Positions 24,447 to 33,885 of a DNA stretch of 64,000 nucleotides are shown here, piece after piece. How positions within the stretch are numbered: the first letter of the stretch is position 1; each line of letters begins with the position of its first letter. The notes below the pieces were generated by a model. It did no database searches. It saw only the letters and a program-made list of their open reading frames with translations, and had not been told where the DNA came from. A program made the translations under genes and the position numbers. Origin of the DNA: Bacteroidales bacterium (GTDB lineage: Bacteria; Bacteroidota; Bacteroidia; Bacteroidales; UBA12077); contig JANQHE010000029.1 of the NCBI GenBank assembly GCA_028282785.1, positions 62,001 to 126,000 on the forward strand, written 5' to 3'.

Positions 24447-24455
24447 TCAATTTTT

Positions 24456-24532
24456 TGGCGGTCTGGACGAGACTCGAACTCGCGACCCCATGCGTGACAG
24501 GCATGTATTCTAACCAACTGAACTACCAGACC
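24456..24532 (-). tRNA. tRNA-Asp (anticodon GTC), CCA encoded
   Basis: The minus strand reads GGTCTGG at the 5' end, pairing with CCAGACC at the 3' end, then discriminator G and an encoded CCA (24458-24456). The anticodon loop CTGTCAC gives GTC (24498-24496), and the T arm has GTTCGAG. All arms are normal. A broken partial copy lies 37 bases upstream of its 5' end. Confidence 0.95.
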
Positions 24533-24569
24533 AATATTTTGTATAAGAACTTTCTAAATTTTCGGCTTT

Positions 24570-24612
24570 GTATTCTAACCATCCCGATAACTATCGGGAG
24601 AACTACCGGACC
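24570..24612 (-). pseudogene. tRNA-Asp 5'-half remnant with palindrome inserted
   Basis: On the minus strand GGTCCGGTAGTTC and GGTTAGAATAC match the two parts of the 5' half of the adjacent tRNA-Asp. The short D-loop segment between them is replaced by the palindrome TCCCGATAGTTATCGGGA (24599-24582). The anticodon and 3' half are missing. It cannot be a working tRNA. Confidence 0.75.
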
Positions 24613-24700
24613 GTTTGCTTAATTGCGTTGCAAAAATAGATTATTATTTTTATCCACCAAAAGTTTTTGTGAAAATTTTTAGAAAAAGTTAATTTCTTTT

Positions 24701-25246
24701 TCAATTTTCATCAGAATTATAAAAAATACTAAAGTTTACACCGCCATATTTTCGTATTTCTTTAAATCTTGGATGTCTTGAAAAGCTTGTTTTATCGCCA
24801 TGTTCGAGAATTAACCATCCGTCTTTTTTTAAGATGTTCTGTTCAAATATAAAATCAGGAATATCATTCAGTGATTTTAAATCATAAGGAGGATCGGCAA
24901 AAATAATATCAAATCTTTCCCTGCATGATTTAACATACCTGAAAGCATCAGATTTAATCGATTTTACTGTTGTTAAACCAAGCTCCTCTATCGTCTTTTT
25001 GATGAAAATATGATGTTTAAAATTACTTTCTACAGATACAACAGACCTACATTCCCTGGATGCAAATTCATAAGAAATACTTCCTGTACCGGAGAAAAGA
25101 TCTAATACATCAACTCCTGAAAAATCGAAGTTATTGTTAAGGATATTGAAAAGATTTTCTTTTGCAAAATCTGTAGTTGGCCTTGCTTTAAAGTTTTTGG
25201 GAGGTTTTATTAACCTTCCTTTATATGTTCCGCTAACTATTCGCAA
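24701..25246 (-). CDS. rsmD: 16S rRNA (guanine966-N2)-methyltransferase RsmD
   Basis: 181 residues, normal for the family. It methylates G966 of 16S rRNA in the assembled small subunit using S-adenosylmethionine. Visible features: the RIVSGTYKGR start, RPTTDFAKENLFNIL, the SAM-binding DLFSGTGSISYEFASR, and the catalytic ADPPYD. The start codon is TTG at 25246, because no ATG precedes the conserved RIVSG. It overlaps the end of the upstream DUF3822 gene by 10 bases, an arrangement common in Bacteroidota. Confidence 0.95.
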   Translation of the reverse strand: MRIVSGTYKGRLIKPPKNFKARPTTDFAKENLFNILNNNFDFSGVDVLDLFSGTGSISYEFASRECRSVVSVESNFKHHIFIKKTIEELGLTTVKSIKSDAFRYVKSCRERFDIIFADPPYDLKSLNDIPDFIFEQNILKKDGWLILEHGDKTSFSRHPRFKEIRKYGGVNFSIFYNSDEN

Positions 25247-26085
25247 AGATGCAAAGTAAATAGGTTTGAAAAATTATACGAAGGAATCTTTTTAAAAGTA
25301 TAGCTGTAAGAAAATTCTTCGGGTAATTTTTCAAATTTCAAATGATTAATAAAGCCTTTTAATTTGGAATAAGAGTTTGATTTCGGATCGATCAAACCAC
25401 TCAAAATTAATTCAGTTTGTTGTGTATCAAGCTCAAATTGATCGAATATATATAAAATGAAATAGATCATATCCATTTCATTTTTATAATGGAAATTATT
25501 ATAAAGCAAAAGTTTACCATTCTGTGTAATACATAGGTCAATAAAATCGGTATTAACATTTACCAGTATCTTCTTAGCTTCTGAATGGTGCTTAAGCAAT
25601 GAGTGTTCAATAAATGGAATTTGCTGATTATAGAATTGTATTTTTTCAAATCGTTTTGCAAAGATATTTGCTATTTGATTTGGTACAATATAAACACTAT
25701 AAGCATCAACATATTTTAATTCATTATAATGTATTTCGTCTAAATCATCTAGTTTTTGATTGAATTCAAAATATATTTTTAAATTCTCCGTCTTAAAATA
25801 ACTATTTGGTATAAGTGTGTTCTTATTTGTTTCCCAGATTAACTTTGTTGCTTTAAAACTATGAATAAGTAACTCGTGTTTATTCAGGTAATCTTCAATA
25901 TAATTTAAAAGATCTTCGAAAATAAGATCTTTAGGGAAGTTTATATTTTCAAAAGCGATATACTTTTCTCGAACCGGATCAAGAATACAAAAAGAAAGTC
26001 CATTCAGACTAATCTGAATGGACAAGTAATATGATTGAGTTAAATTTATGTCTAATGTTTCATCAACAAAAGCAAAATCTTGCAT
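25237..26085 (-). CDS. DUF3822 family protein
   Basis: 282 residues. It matches the Bacteroidota-specific DUF3822 family: paired strands near the start (YYLSIQISLNGLSFCILD) and a repeat-like ASKHA/PilM-type beta pattern (KILVNVNTDFIDLCITQNGKLLLYNNFHY, in pieces, with an Asp-Phe pair). The linkage to rsmD is typical. The function has not been established; the fold resembles actin-like ATPases but I see no intact phosphate loops. It overlaps rsmD by 10 bases and follows the next gene by 12. Confidence 0.85.
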   Translation of the reverse strand: MQDFAFVDETLDINLTQSYYLSIQISLNGLSFCILDPVREKYIAFENINFPKDLIFEDLLNYIEDYLNKHELLIHSFKATKLIWETNKNTLIPNSYFKTENLKIYFEFNQKLDDLDEIHYNELKYVDAYSVYIVPNQIANIFAKRFEKIQFYNQQIPFIEHSLLKHHSEAKKILVNVNTDFIDLCITQNGKLLLYNNFHYKNEMDMIYFILYIFDQFELDTQQTELILSGLIDPKSNSYSKLKGFINHLKFEKLPEEFSYSYTFKKIPSYNFSNLFTLHLCE

Positions 26086-26097
26086 ATAAATAATATC

Positions 26098-26724
26098 TTA
26101 TTCCCAATTACCAGCATTATTGTTTGGTTCAATTACGTCACCAACTTTAACTCCAGGGAAGTTATCCTGATTTTGCATTCTATCGTTTAAGTTAACAACT
26201 AACTGACGATCCATCCCATGTAAAAGAATATCGTTATGAACTTTACATTCAAAAACGTTTACATCTAGTTTAGAAACTACCAGGTTAGCAGTTGCCATTT
26301 TGAATGAATCATTCTCTGTAAATGGGACTTTCCATAATAGATCAGCATTAAAATCAGCAGCAAATAATGTATCTTTAATTGCAATTCTGATTGTATCTCT
26401 TGTAATTAATCCCTCTTGTACAGCAATAGCTTCTGTCCAGCCTTGTGCTAGTAATTCATCCGATAAAGCACCTTCCGCCATAACTAATTTCATAGAATCA
26501 TTTTTAATGAAATTAATTAAAGTGTCAAAACTTGCTGTAAATTTACCATACTCTGCTTTATAAGCAATTTGTGCCGTTCTAATATCTTTAAGGCGTTGGA
26601 TTGTAGCAGAGTATCTCTTATCCTTTTCATTGTTAAAACGAATTGGATTTTGGATACTTTCCCAGATACGCCATACCAAAACTATAATCAAAAGTGCCAG
26701 TACGATTTGAATTATTTTTTTCAT
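26098..26724 (-). CDS. Membrane-anchored protein, pseudopilin-like N-terminus
   Basis: 208 residues with one N-terminal helix (about 4-20) and a periplasmic-facing body. The segment after the helix (RLKDIRTAQIAYKAEYGKFTASFDTLINFI, in parts) resembles the stalk and first strand of type II pseudopilins, but no prepilin peptidase site is visible before the helix. The rest is beta-rich. It is a conserved type in Bacteroidota, next to DUF3822 and rsmD; function unknown. A TAAATTTG -7 box lies at 26763-26756 on the minus strand. Confidence 0.7.
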   Translation of the reverse strand: MKKIIQIVLALLIIVLVWRIWESIQNPIRFNNEKDKRYSATIQRLKDIRTAQIAYKAEYGKFTASFDTLINFIKNDSMKLVMAEGALSDELLAQGWTEAIAVQEGLITRDTIRIAIKDTLFAADFNADLLWKVPFTENDSFKMATANLVVSKLDVNVFECKVHNDILLHGMDRQLVVNLNDRMQNQDNFPGVKVGDVIEPNNNAGNWE

Positions 26725-26755
26725 TTTGCTTGATTTAATTTTATATGTTTGCCTG

Positions 26756-26763
26756 CAAATTTA
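26756..26763 (-). promoter_or_regulatory. -7 box for the 26724-24701 operon
   Basis: TAAATTTG on the minus strand, 32 bases before the ATG at 26724. A weak TTTA lies near the -33 position. Confidence 0.45.
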
Positions 26764-26812
26764 TAAGAAAAAATTAAAAATTAAATTTAAATAGCACATT
26801 ATTTACGAGAAA

Positions 26813-28258
26813 ATGTTAAAGGATCACGTCAAAAATATAATTCTCGAAAAACTCTCATTTAAACCTACAAACGATCAGGATATTTTAATTGAGGGATTAT
26901 CGGAATTTATTTTAGATGATGACGAAGGTACGATTTTTTTAATAAAAGGTTATGCAGGTACGGGAAAAACGACCATTATGGGAACATTAGTGGAAGCTTT
27001 CAAAAAGTTAAGAATAAAATCCGTATTATTGGCTCCTACCGGACGTGCTGCTAAGGTATTATCCGCGTATTCTAAAAAAACAGCATATACTATTCATAAA
27101 AAAATATACAGGCAAAAATCTTCAAAAGATGGATTTGGGATATTTGCTTTGGATACAAATCTTCATTCAAATACTATATTTATTGTTGATGAAGCTTCCA
27201 TGATATCAAATATTTCAGGTGAAAGTTCAGCCATGTCTGCCGGCAGACAGGTTTTTGGATCAGGTAGGTTATTGGATGATTTAATACAATTCGTGTATAA
27301 TGACAAGAATTGTAAATTAATTTTAATTGGTGATGTTGCACAACTTCCACCTGTTGGAATTGATATGAGTCCTGCTTTGGATCCAAAACAGTTAGAATCA
27401 TATGGTTTTAATGTAAAGGAATTTAATTTAAGAGAGGTGGTTCGTCAACAGGAAGGTTCGGGGATTTTAGCTAATGCAACCAATGTGCGGAATTTAATTT
27501 TATCTGAAAAATATACTTTTCCAAAAATAGGATTGAGTAATATAAACGATATCGGAAAAATTACCGGTAATGAGTTAATTGAAACAATTTCGGATTCATA
27601 TGATAAATTGGGATACGAAAATACAATCATTATTACTCGGTCAAATAAAAGAGCTAACCAATATAATAAAGGAATCCGAAGTCAGATTTTATGGCGCGAA
27701 GAGGAAATAGCTGTGGGTGATTTTATAATGATCGTTAAAAATAACTACTATTGGTTGGATGAAAACGAAAAGATTGACTTTATTGCAAACGGTGATATAG
27801 CAGAGATCATTAAGATAGGACGTTATGAGGAAAGATATGGATTCAGATTTGCAGATGTAAGTTTACGATTTGTCGATTATGGCGATTTGGAAATTGATTG
27901 CAAAATAATCCTTGATACGTTAGATATTAATTCCGCCGCATTATCTACCGAGGATAATAAGCAACTTTTTTATAATATCCTGGAAGATTACCAGCATTTA
28001 AAAACTCGAAAGAGACAGTACGAAGGAGTGAGGGAGGATGAGTTTTTTAATGCACTTCAGGTAAAGTTTGCATATGCTATTACATGTCACAAGGCACAGG
28101 GAGGACAATGGAAGAATGTATTTATTGATCATGGTTATATAGCTGATGAAATGATAGATAAGGAATATCTAAGATGGCTCTATACTGCATTTACGCGGCC
28201 AACTGAAAAGCTTTACCTGGTTAATTTTAATAAAAGATTCTTTGATTCAGAAAATTAA
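26813..28258 (+). CDS. RecD-like superfamily 1 helicase
   Basis: 481 residues. Motifs of SF1B helicases are in order: Walker A GYAGTGKTT (46-54, Lys52), APTGRAAKVLS, Walker B FIVDEASMI, motif III LIGDVAQLPPVG, motif V AYAITCHKAQGGQW, and motif VI YTAFTRPTEKLYLVN. It lacks the RecD2 N-terminal domain and is a stand-alone short form, common in Bacteroidota. A 5'-3' ATP-dependent DNA (or RNA) unwinding role in repair is likely. It is convergent with the CDF gene, their stops overlapping by 4 bases. Confidence 0.92.
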   Translation: MLKDHVKNIILEKLSFKPTNDQDILIEGLSEFILDDDEGTIFLIKGYAGTGKTTIMGTLVEAFKKLRIKSVLLAPTGRAAKVLSAYSKKTAYTIHKKIYRQKSSKDGFGIFALDTNLHSNTIFIVDEASMISNISGESSAMSAGRQVFGSGRLLDDLIQFVYNDKNCKLILIGDVAQLPPVGIDMSPALDPKQLESYGFNVKEFNLREVVRQQEGSGILANATNVRNLILSEKYTFPKIGLSNINDIGKITGNELIETISDSYDKLGYENTIIITRSNKRANQYNKGIRSQILWREEEIAVGDFIMIVKNNYYWLDENEKIDFIANGDIAEIIKIGRYEERYGFRFADVSLRFVDYGDLEIDCKIILDTLDINSAALSTEDNKQLFYNILEDYQHLKTRKRQYEGVREDEFFNALQVKFAYAITCHKAQGGQWKNVFIDHGYIADEMIDKEYLRWLYTAFTRPTEKLYLVNFNKRFFDSEN

Positions 28259-29157
28259 TTTCCATTGCTAATTGTAGACTTCTCAAAGCATGTATCCAGT
28301 TCCATTTGAATTGTGATATGATCAATTTTAAATTGATCGTGTAAAACATTCTCTAAATCAATTCTGATTTTATCAATTTCATTTATACGAAGATTTTTAT
28401 TTACATCAGCATGGCACTGAAAATGAATTATGTTATCGGATAGCCTCCATGTATGGATATGATGAATGTTATGTATGTCAGGATGTTTTTCTAATTCAGA
28501 CCTAATCTCCTTTAAATTTAATCCTGCAGGACTTGCTTGCATCAGAATTTCTAAGGTTTCTTTTAAAATACTCCAGGTTCCTCTAATAATAATAATTCCA
28601 ATAATAATTGTAAGTAACGGGTCCACCCAGTTGACATTCCGGAAATAAATAAGTATCGAACCTATAATTACACCAACAGACGAAAGTGTATCACCTAGTA
28701 AGTGTAAATATGCCGCTTTTACATTTAAATTATGTCCGGAATCCTTATGAAGTAATAAAACAGATATCAAGTTACCCAACAAGCCAATGCTTGCTACAAT
28801 AAACATAGTTTTTCCCTTTATTGGTTCTGGTTCTAAGAATCGTAAATATGCTTCATAAAAAAGGTATATTGAGATTACAATCAGAACAACAGCATTGAAT
28901 AAGGCTGCAAGGATTTCAATACGTTTAAATCCAAAAGTATTTTTTACAGTTGAATCTTTTTTTCCAATTTTCATGGCAACATAACTGATTATTATTGCCA
29001 TTGTATCACTTAAATTATGAACAGCATCAGAAATTAGAGCCAAACTATTTGATAGAATTCCTCCAATAAATTGAGCTAATGTAATTCCTGCATTTAATAA
29101 AACACTAATTAAAAGGTTCTTTTTGTTAGGCTCAATATAGTGATGACCATGTGACAT
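28255..29157 (-). CDS. Cation diffusion facilitator family transporter
   Basis: 300 residues, six membrane helices and a cytoplasmic C-terminal domain (about 210-290). It exports divalent cations such as Zn2+ in exchange for protons. The metal-site residues are visible: SDAVHNLSD in helix 2 and HLLGDTLSS in helix 5; a His-rich N-terminus (SHGHHY) and a HNIHHIHTW strand in the C-terminal domain fit the CzcD/ZitB group. Metal specificity cannot be settled from sequence. No linked regulator is seen. Confidence 0.93.
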   Translation of the reverse strand: MSHGHHYIEPNKKNLLISVLLNAGITLAQFIGGILSNSLALISDAVHNLSDTMAIIISYVAMKIGKKDSTVKNTFGFKRIEILAALFNAVVLIVISIYLFYEAYLRFLEPEPIKGKTMFIVASIGLLGNLISVLLLHKDSGHNLNVKAAYLHLLGDTLSSVGVIIGSILIYFRNVNWVDPLLTIIIGIIIIRGTWSILKETLEILMQASPAGLNLKEIRSELEKHPDIHNIHHIHTWRLSDNIIHFQCHADVNKNLRINEIDKIRIDLENVLHDQFKIDHITIQMELDTCFEKSTISNGN

Positions 29158-29197
29158 GTTCTTTAGTTCTGAACACTTGAAATGAAAATATGTTTAT

Positions 29198-30649
29198 TTA
29201 ATTAGGATTAAATATCCACATGTTTTGAGTATTTTCTGCAATAACACCTATTTTTCCATTAGAAGCACCTTTTTTTACCCAAATTTCTCTATGTTTATAA
29301 AAGTATTCTTCCCATGTATTGCTATCATATTTTTTGTAATTTCTCATTGTAAAAAATTTGTAACATTCATTATTAATTACAATAGAGAGATCTCCGCTGG
29401 CAATACTGTTAGGATACGATTTTCCATCCCAGTGATCATTTGCTTGATCATATGATCTAAAAAATACCCCAGATACTAGATCAATTAATAAATATGCCTT
29501 ATTATTTATAATAAAAGTTGATCCAGAGGAATAGTTCCACGGGTTAAAAGGAATATCATTAAGTCTTTCCCATATATCATTTTCAGGATCATAAGAATAC
29601 ATGTCTTTAAAAAAAAGAGTATCACCAATAAAAGATCTTCCTATAAGTACGTACCCTTTGTTATTTAATGTAAAAGTCTGAGCATTAAACCTTCCTGTTC
29701 CTGGGAAATCATTAATTTTTGTCCAGGTGTTTGTTTCAGGATTATATTCGTAGAAGTCTTTGAAATATGTCTGCTTTAAATACCCAAGCCCCATATATGC
29801 TTTGTTATTAAAAGTAAAAACAGTGGATCCTTCTCTTTTACTACCTGGGAAATCTGAAAGTTTAGTCCATGTTTGACTAATTTCATTAAACACATATAAC
29901 TCATTAGTATTTTCAGTTAATATATAGAATAAGCTATCTATTGAAAAAGAAAGCATTATTTCTTGTTTATTTCCATCGATCCCTGGGATTTTTATATAAG
30001 GATCAACGATAAAAGGTTTACCATATTCTGATTTAGTTTCGTTAACATTAACAGTAACTGTTTTTTCACCTAAACTTGTTTCTTCTGCCACAACAGCTTT
30101 TATTTCCGAACCATATTGATTCTGACTAAAAGAAATAATTTTAAATTCTGAATTATTGAATTTTATTATGTTTTTGGTGGAGTCTTCTAAAAAATTTATT
30201 CCGTAAATTGTAATTGTATCTAACCTTCCAGCACCGACAGGTTCAATATTTTTTATTAAACTCATACTAAAACTTAAAGTAGAACCATAATATACTTTAT
30301 TTCCTGTGGCAACAAATGCTCTTGCGTAATAACTAACTCCAGGTTCAAAACCTTTTTTTATTTCAAAAAAATCACCTTCAAAATCAGGAACTCCTAATGA
30401 AATAATAGAATCTTCTTCAATTACAGGGGCAGTATTTATTCCATAAACAAAACCGTGATTTGTTACGTTTACGGGTAAGGTTTTTATTTCTCCTCCAAAC
30501 AAGACTGTTGACTTAAAAACTGAATCTACTTCTGTATAATTTGTATTTATAACCAAATCATCCGGTAATTCAGGATCTTCTTTTTCATTCTCACAACTAA
30601 TAAATAAAACACTCAATATGAGTATAAGTAATAAAAATAGGTTTTTCAT
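29198..30649 (-). CDS. Lipoprotein with IPT/TIG and kelch-like repeats
   Basis: 483 residues. Lipobox LFISC (Cys19) after a signal peptide, then an acidic linker (ENEKEDPELPDD) of the kind that can direct Bacteroidota lipoproteins to the surface. A fibronectin-like region (about 35-130), an IPT/TIG domain (about 132-215: RLDTITIYGINF) and a beta-propeller of kelch-like repeats (about 235-470) follow. The repeats contain pairs such as YNPETNTWTKINDFPG and YDPENDIWERLNDIP. Likely an envelope binding protein; ligand unknown. It stands alone. Confidence 0.85.
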   Translation of the reverse strand: MKNLFLLLILILSVLFISCENEKEDPELPDDLVINTNYTEVDSVFKSTVLFGGEIKTLPVNVTNHGFVYGINTAPVIEEDSIISLGVPDFEGDFFEIKKGFEPGVSYYARAFVATGNKVYYGSTLSFSMSLIKNIEPVGAGRLDTITIYGINFLEDSTKNIIKFNNSEFKIISFSQNQYGSEIKAVVAEETSLGEKTVTVNVNETKSEYGKPFIVDPYIKIPGIDGNKQEIMLSFSIDSLFYILTENTNELYVFNEISQTWTKLSDFPGSKREGSTVFTFNNKAYMGLGYLKQTYFKDFYEYNPETNTWTKINDFPGTGRFNAQTFTLNNKGYVLIGRSFIGDTLFFKDMYSYDPENDIWERLNDIPFNPWNYSSGSTFIINNKAYLLIDLVSGVFFRSYDQANDHWDGKSYPNSIASGDLSIVINNECYKFFTMRNYKKYDSNTWEEYFYKHREIWVKKGASNGKIGVIAENTQNMWIFNPN

Positions 30650-30697
30650 AGGGTAATTAATAAAGGTAAATAATTGCTAGCAAAATACTAATAATTT

Positions 30698-31114
30698 TTA
30701 TTCGCCAATAATTTTAATAAGAATTCTTTTCCTCCTTTTTCCGTCAAACTCACCATAAAAGATTTGTTCCCACGGTCCAAAGTCTAACTTTCCATCGGTA
30801 ATAGCAACTACAACTTCGCGCCCCATAATAGTTCTTTTTAGGTGGGCATCTGCATTATCTTCAGCGTAATTATGTTTATATTGATCGTAAGGTTTTTCAG
30901 GAGCTAAACCTTCAAGCCATTTCTCAAAATCATCATGTAGCCCGGATTCATCATCATTAATAAATACGCTTGAAGTAATGTGCATGGCATTAACCAATAC
31001 TAATCCTTCTCTAATTTCACTTTCTCTTAATTCTTGTTCAACTACAGGAGTTATATTTATAAATTCTCTGCGACGAGCAGTGTTGAACCAAACCTCTTTT
31101 CTATGTGATTTCAT
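30698..31114 (-). CDS. yjbQ: YjbQ/UPF0047 family protein
   Basis: 138 residues, the normal full length. The conserved features are [22 protein letters not shown] and [19 protein letters not shown]. The family is annotated as secondary thiamine-phosphate synthase from genetic suppression in E. coli; its physiological role remains unclear. It has no thiamine gene beside it, and a -7 like TAGCTTTG lies at 31154-31147 on the minus strand. Confidence 0.92.
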   Translation of the reverse strand: MKSHRKEVWFNTARRREFINITPVVEQELRESEIREGLVLVNAMHITSSVFINDDESGLHDDFEKWLEGLAPEKPYDQYKHNYAEDNADAHLKRTIMGREVVVAITDGKLDFGPWEQIFYGEFDGKRRKRILIKIIGE

Positions 31115-31165
31115 TCTTAAATTTTTTGTATTTCAAACTTGATACTCAAAGCTACAAATTTTAGA

Positions 31166-32908
31166 CTACTTTAATCCAAGTGACTTAATAATATTTTCTA
31201 TTTTCTTCTCGAGTAGATCATTAATTTTATCGAAATTCTCACGTTTGTCAAGTTGATCTTTTACTCCAAAATAAAACTTTATTTTTGGTTCTGTTCCTGA
31301 TGGTCGAATAGAAATTTTGGAACCATCTTTCAAAATAAATTGTAAAACATTCGATTTTGGCAGATTGATATCGTATCTCAGATGACTCATTTGATCAAAT
31401 GTTTTTTGCTTTTGGAAATCGTGAATAAGCATAACATTTGAGCCATTAATTGTTTCCGGAGGACTATTGCGGAAATCATCCATCATTTTTTGAATTTCTT
31501 CGGCACCGGATTTACCCTTCTTTACAATAGATATTAATTTCTCTTTATATAATCCAAACTCAATATAAATATCAATTAGCTCTTCATATAAGGTTTTTCC
31601 GTTTTCTTTTGCCCAGGCTGCAGTTTCAGCCAACAGGGCACAAGACATTACAGCATCTTTATCTCGAACAAATTCTCCGGCCAAATATCCATAACTTTCT
31701 TCACCACCACCAATAAATTTCATTTCACCCTCCTTGTTTTTGATGATATCTGCAATGTATTTAAACCCGGTAAGTACATCATAACATTCTACATTATATT
31801 TATCGGCAATATCTTTTAAAAGCTCACTTGTAACAATTGTTTTTACAATATACTCTTTACCTTTTAGTTTTCCTGTTGAATTCCATTGAGAAATAAGATA
31901 GTTGATCAGTAAAGCCGCGGCTTGATTACCATTCAATAAAATAAATTCACTTTTATTGTCTTTAATTGCAATTCCAACTCTATCAGCATCCGGATCAGTT
32001 GCCATTACAATATCTGCATTAATTTGTTTTGCTTGTTGTAAAGCTAATTCTAAAGCTGCCGGTTCTTCCGGATTTGGAGATTTTACCGTTGGAAAATTCC
32101 CATCAGGTTTTTTCTGTTCTCCTACTACAATTACATTTTCAAATCCATATGCTTTTAGCGCTTTGGGAACTAACTCAACACCTGTTCCATGAATAGGAGT
32201 GAATACAATTTTTAAATCTTTTTGTTTATTAATTACTTGTGGGTTTAAAGAAAGTTTAACCAATTCGTTTAAATATTCAACATCAATTTTTCCTCCAATA
32301 ATTTCTACATTTCCTAATTGGTCATCAAACTTAATTTCTCCAACATCCTTAATTTTCTGAACTTCTGTTATTATATTTTTATCGTGTGGACTTATAATTT
32401 GACCACCATCTTCCCAATATACCTTATAGCCATTATATTCTTTTGGATTATGAGAGGCGGTTACAACTACTCCGCTTTGGCAACCTAAGTACCTTATTGC
32501 AAATGATAACTCGGGGGTGGGACGGAGATCTTCAAATAAGAATACTTTAATGCCGTTAGCAGAAAATACGCTTGCAGTTTTTTCCGCAAATAATCGGCTG
32601 TTATTTCTCGAATCATGTGCTATTGCTACCCTGATTTCCTGGCCACCAAATTGCTGTTTAAGATAATTACTTAATCCCTGCGTAGCCATCCCAACCGTAT
32701 AAATATTCATACGGTTTGTTCCTATGCCCATAATTCCTCTTAATCCTCCGGTTCCAAATTCAAGATCTTTATAAAAAGATTCAATCAATTCATATTCATC
32801 ATTTTGTATTAATTTTTCGATCTCCTTTTTTGATTCCGGATCGATGCTTGATTCTAACCACGTTTTTGCTTTGGATTGAACCAGGTTAAGTAATTCTTGA
32901 TCTGCCAT
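31166..32908 (-). CDS. Phosphoglucomutase/phosphomannomutase family enzyme
   Basis: 580 residues from the ATG at 32908 (MADQELLN); an in-frame start 7 codons upstream is less typical. It interconverts hexose 1- and 6-phosphates. Motifs are in order: the phosphoserine loop TASHNPKEYNGYK, the metal loop DPDADRVG, the sugar loop GGGEESYG, and the phosphate-binding RPSGTEPKIKFY. The length fits the long phospho-sugar mutase of Bacteroidota, often a phosphoglucomutase. It could supply glucose 1-phosphate to the nucleotide-sugar enzymes encoded next door (rfbC, rfbD, ugd). Confidence 0.94.
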   Translation of the reverse strand: MADQELLNLVQSKAKTWLESSIDPESKKEIEKLIQNDEYELIESFYKDLEFGTGGLRGIMGIGTNRMNIYTVGMATQGLSNYLKQQFGGQEIRVAIAHDSRNNSRLFAEKTASVFSANGIKVFLFEDLRPTPELSFAIRYLGCQSGVVVTASHNPKEYNGYKVYWEDGGQIISPHDKNIITEVQKIKDVGEIKFDDQLGNVEIIGGKIDVEYLNELVKLSLNPQVINKQKDLKIVFTPIHGTGVELVPKALKAYGFENVIVVGEQKKPDGNFPTVKSPNPEEPAALELALQQAKQINADIVMATDPDADRVGIAIKDNKSEFILLNGNQAAALLINYLISQWNSTGKLKGKEYIVKTIVTSELLKDIADKYNVECYDVLTGFKYIADIIKNKEGEMKFIGGGEESYGYLAGEFVRDKDAVMSCALLAETAAWAKENGKTLYEELIDIYIEFGLYKEKLISIVKKGKSGAEEIQKMMDDFRNSPPETINGSNVMLIHDFQKQKTFDQMSHLRYDINLPKSNVLQFILKDGSKISIRPSGTEPKIKFYFGVKDQLDKRENFDKINDLLEKKIENIIKSLGLK

Positions 32909-32994
32909 AAAATTGAAATTTAAGCTCAATATAAATTGAGTAAGTTGGAAATGTTAAAGTTAAGAATTTGATTATTGGAAAACGAAACCCAGTT

Positions 32995-33879
32995 TTAATT
33001 ATTATTTAAATTTTTAAAGAATTCATTTAAACTTTCCTGCCAATGAGGAATTTCTAAATTAAACGTTTGCTTTATTTTACCTTTATTCAAAACACTATAA
33101 AACGGGCGTTTTGCAGGCGTTGGATAATCCTTTGATTCTATAGGATTTACTTTACATTCGGAACCTGATTTTTTTACAATAATTTTAGCAAAATCATACC
33201 AACTGCAAACACCTTCATTTGAATAATGATATATTCCGTTATTAAACTGATTTTCTTTTACTGTTTGATCAATTATTTGAAAAATAACATGGGCAAGGTC
33301 CTTTGCATATGTTGGTGAACCAATTTGGTCAAAAACAACATTTAAAAATTCTTTTTCTTTGCAAAGTTTGTGAATTGTTTTTGCAAAATTTTTCCCGTAA
33401 GTTGAATATAACCAAGAAGTTCTTATTACCATTGTTTTATCGTATCTAAGTGCAATGTTTTCTCCTTCTAATTTTGAAATACCGTAAACAGAAGTCGGAT
33501 TGGTATGCATTTCTTCGGTATAAGGAAAGTGATTTTTTCCATCAAAAACATAATCTGTTGATATATGTATGAACTTCGTTGTGCTGTTTTCTATTGCCTC
33601 TACAATGTTTTTAACACATACGGAATTAATCTCGGTTGCCTTTTCCTTATCAGATTCGGCAAGATCAACATTTGTGTACGCTGCGCAATTAACGATAAAA
33701 TCAAAAGAATGATCTTGGATAAATTTCTTAAGAAATGTCGAATTAGTAAGGTCTAAAGTACTAGTATCTGTAAACTCAAAATTTACAGGCTTTTCAAATT
33801 TAAACAGGTTTGTTTTATAAATATTTTTGATTTCACTACCTAACTGTCCATTGGCACCAGTAACTAATATACTAATCAT
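32995..33879 (-). CDS. rfbD: dTDP-4-dehydrorhamnose reductase
   Basis: 294 residues. It catalyses the last step of dTDP-L-rhamnose synthesis, reduction of dTDP-4-dehydro-L-rhamnose with NAD(P)H. Visible: the cofactor loop TGANGQLGSE (7-16), the NCAAYTNVDLAE strand, HISTDYVFDG, and the catalytic YGISKLEGE with RTSWLYS after it. It follows rfbC by 6 bases in the same operon. rfbA and rfbB are not in the window. Confidence 0.95.
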   Translation of the reverse strand: MISILVTGANGQLGSEIKNIYKTNLFKFEKPVNFEFTDTSTLDLTNSTFLKKFIQDHSFDFIVNCAAYTNVDLAESDKEKATEINSVCVKNIVEAIENSTTKFIHISTDYVFDGKNHFPYTEEMHTNPTSVYGISKLEGENIALRYDKTMVIRTSWLYSTYGKNFAKTIHKLCKEKEFLNVVFDQIGSPTYAKDLAHVIFQIIDQTVKENQFNNGIYHYSNEGVCSWYDFAKIIVKKSGSECKVNPIESKDYPTPAKRPFYSVLNKGKIKQTFNLEIPHWQESLNEFFKNLNNN

Positions 33880-33885
33880 CTCAAT

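Noticed and set aside
24456..24612. tRNA-Asp and its partial copy considered as attachment sites of an integrative element
   Set aside because: The copy repeats the 5' half, not the 3' end, and no integrase gene is in the window.
24392..24622. A 76-codon plus-strand frame across the tRNA region
   Set aside because: It reads through the antisense of tRNA-Asp, its terminator and the tRNA remnant; the peptide has no coding character.
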